DNA from: JALOPX01 sp041309605
Lineage (GTDB): Bacteria > Krumholzibacteriota > Krumholzibacteriia > Krumholzibacteriales > Krumholzibacteriaceae
DNA: 6,872 bases
Direction of reading: 5' to 3'
Assembly (NCBI GenBank): GCA_041309605.1
Contig: JBFYZH010000028.1
Coordinates: 1-6,872, forward strand
The position numbers were made by a program, and so were the translations under genes. Each line of letters begins with the position of its first letter. The stretch's first letter is position 1. The notes under the pieces were generated by a model that made no database searches, was not told the origin of the DNA, and saw only the letters and a list, made by a program, of their open reading frames with translations. Shown here one piece after another: positions 5,553 to 6,872 of this stretch.

Positions 5553-6872
5553 ATGAGAAAGATTTACGGCGACAGGCTTTCCCCCCATATCAGGCGATCA
5601 CTGTTCCTGCCGGCCGTGGCAGCGTTCGCGCTGGCGGCGGGCTGTACGGAGAACGGACCATTTACGGGAGAGTTGACCGAAAACGTTCCGCCCGTGGTGG
5701 AGCTGACGAACGGTCCTACGGAGGGGGATTCCATCGAGTACCATGTCCATTTTTTCTGGCTTGGAGACGACCTGGATGGAACAATCGATCATTACGAAAT
5801 CGCCCTGGTCCCGGGCAGACCCGTCGGATTCGATCCGGCCGATACTACAGGCGGCGACAAATGGACGCGCACCAACGCCACGGATTCGATGTTCTTCACA
5901 AGGGCCGACGAATACGACACGACCGTCACCATCAATTCGAGTCTTTACGCCATCTATAAAAAGGTGCATACATTATTCATCAGGGCGGTGGACGACAGGG
6001 GGGCCGTCTCGGAAACGGACTACCGCTCCTTCACGGCCTGGACCCTGGCGCCGCACATCTTCATCACGGAGCCCGCCTGCAACAATCCCGACGGAAATGC
6101 CCAGAACCTGGGCCCGATAGTGCGTTTCAGATGGTACGGCAAGGATCCCATCGACAGCCCCTGGCGCTACCAGAACGTCGATTCGACGAGGTTCCTGCTC
6201 ACCCCTTTCCACGCCTCGGTCGTGCGGGACCTTAACGTGTGGCCGGAAAACTTCGAACATCTCTGGTCGAAATGGAGGGCGCTCGATACCCCCGGCGATT
6301 CCGGGCTGACCACTATCATCGGCGACGATGAACTGGTGTCGACCGGCAGAACATATATATTCGCGGTACAGGCAAAGGATGACGCCGGTGCGATCTCCTC
6401 CGTGTTCGATGTCAGAACGAACGTCCGGACCTTCATGGCAAGGACCCCGACCGGCCCGCGCCTGGATATCTACGAACAATTTCTCGGCCATTATTCCTAT
6501 TTAGGGTACGATCTCGATCCCCGCACGGTCGACGTCCCCCCCGGATTCGAGATGAACTTCTCGTGGGAAGCCGATGCCAGCACATATGGCTCGCTGGTTT
6601 CCACCTACCGGTACGGTTGGGACATATCCGATTTCAATGATCCTTCGCAGTGGGAAGTCCTTCCGAACCCAACTGTCAAATCCGCGGAGCCTAAAACATT
6701 CTATTCGGGAACGCACACCCTGTACGTCGAAACGACGGACAACCTTGGAATATCGACCTTCGGAAGCGTCGAGGTGACCGTGATCCCGGTCGTATTCCAG
6801 AGGGATCTCATGTGGGTGGACGATTTCCGTTCGACCAATTTTCTGCAGATTACATACGCTTCTCCGACCGAA
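5553..6872 (+). CDS. Multi-domain Ig/FN3-like lipoprotein (3' partial)
   Basis: The frame is open for 440 codons from the ATG at 5553 to the window end, so the gene is truncated by the boundary. The start is supported by GGTGAGG (5535-5541), which overlaps the stop of the previous gene. Residues 1-31 are a lipoprotein signal: basic 'MRK' and 'RR', hydrophobic core, and a lipobox ending 'LAAGC' with Cys31 as the lipidated residue. Three beta-sandwich-like units follow: 45-160 ('FFWLGDDLDGTIDHYEIAL', 'FIRAVDDRGAVS'), 167-295 ('FRWYGKDP', 'FAVQAKDDAGAIS') and about 302-410 ('FSWEADAS', 'YVETTDNLGIST'). Each keeps an early Trp strand and a late Asp-Gly turn. At 419-425 'LMWVDDF' starts a further region, perhaps the first strand of an alpha/beta domain. 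It is expected to be anchored in a membrane facing the periplasm or exterior and to work with the secreted protein encoded upstream. No specific function is recognised. Confidence 0.9.
   Translation, partial: MRKIYGDRLSPHIRRSLFLPAVAAFALAAGCTENGPFTGELTENVPPVVELTNGPTEGDSIEYHVHFFWLGDDLDGTIDHYEIALVPGRPVGFDPADTTGGDKWTRTNATDSMFFTRADEYDTTVTINSSLYAIYKKVHTLFIRAVDDRGAVSETDYRSFTAWTLAPHIFITEPACNNPDGNAQNLGPIVRFRWYGKDPIDSPWRYQNVDSTRFLLTPFHASVVRDLNVWPENFEHLWSKWRALDTPGDSGLTTIIGDDELVSTGRTYIFAVQAKDDAGAISSVFDVRTNVRTFMARTPTGPRLDIYEQFLGHYSYLGYDLDPRTVDVPPGFEMNFSWEADASTYGSLVSTYRYGWDISDFNDPSQWEVLPNPTVKSAEPKTFYSGTHTLYVETTDNLGISTFGSVEVTVIPVVFQRDLMWVDDFRSTNFLQITYASPTE

Overview
The window carries five protein genes in two orientations and no RNA genes, CRISPR array or insertion sequence. 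It is about 57-58% GC by eye. The encoded proteins point to a bacterium of the FCB group or an allied candidate phylum (Krumholzibacteriota, Eisenbacteria, Latescibacterota or Zixibacteria style). The clues are a large secreted protein with a FlgD-like / type IX-like C-terminal domain, a following lipoprotein built of Ig/FN3-like domains with 'W.G.D.DG.I..YE' motifs, and a beta-propeller NHL protein. This placement rests on remembered family style, not on a database search.

Layout. (1) Positions 1-1701, plus strand: the 3' part of a gene whose product has a beta-rich N-terminal region of unknown type with two cysteine pairs, followed by a complete six-repeat NHL beta-propeller with an exact 47-residue period. 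(2) Positions 1702-2736, minus strand: a two-gene unit. A 228-residue (or 226-residue) pentapeptide-repeat protein is followed after 6 bp by a 113-residue acidic, helix-rich protein I do not recognise. The stop codon of the small gene directly abuts the stop codon of the NHL gene, so the two units converge with no spacer. (3) Positions 2737-3034: a 298-bp divergent intergenic region with an AT-rich core, a perfect 12-bp tandem repeat, several short perfect palindromes, and a plausible promoter in each direction. (4) Positions 3035-5539, plus strand: an 834-residue secreted protein with a signal peptide, two Asp-rich putative calcium-binding motifs, a FN3-like region and a FlgD-like C-terminal sorting-type domain. 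(5) Positions 5553-6872, plus strand, running off the window: a lipoprotein of at least 440 residues, 13 bp downstream of the previous gene and clearly in the same operon.

How they fit. The two right-hand genes look like a cell-surface pair, one exported protein and one lipid-anchored partner, possibly forming or attaching to a surface structure. The left NHL protein also looks like a binding scaffold. The minus-strand pair looks cytoplasmic (no signal peptide), may be co-translated, and shares a regulatory region with the surface operon. This pair is the least explained element here and the best candidate for a novel small module. No enzyme active site is visible anywhere in the window.
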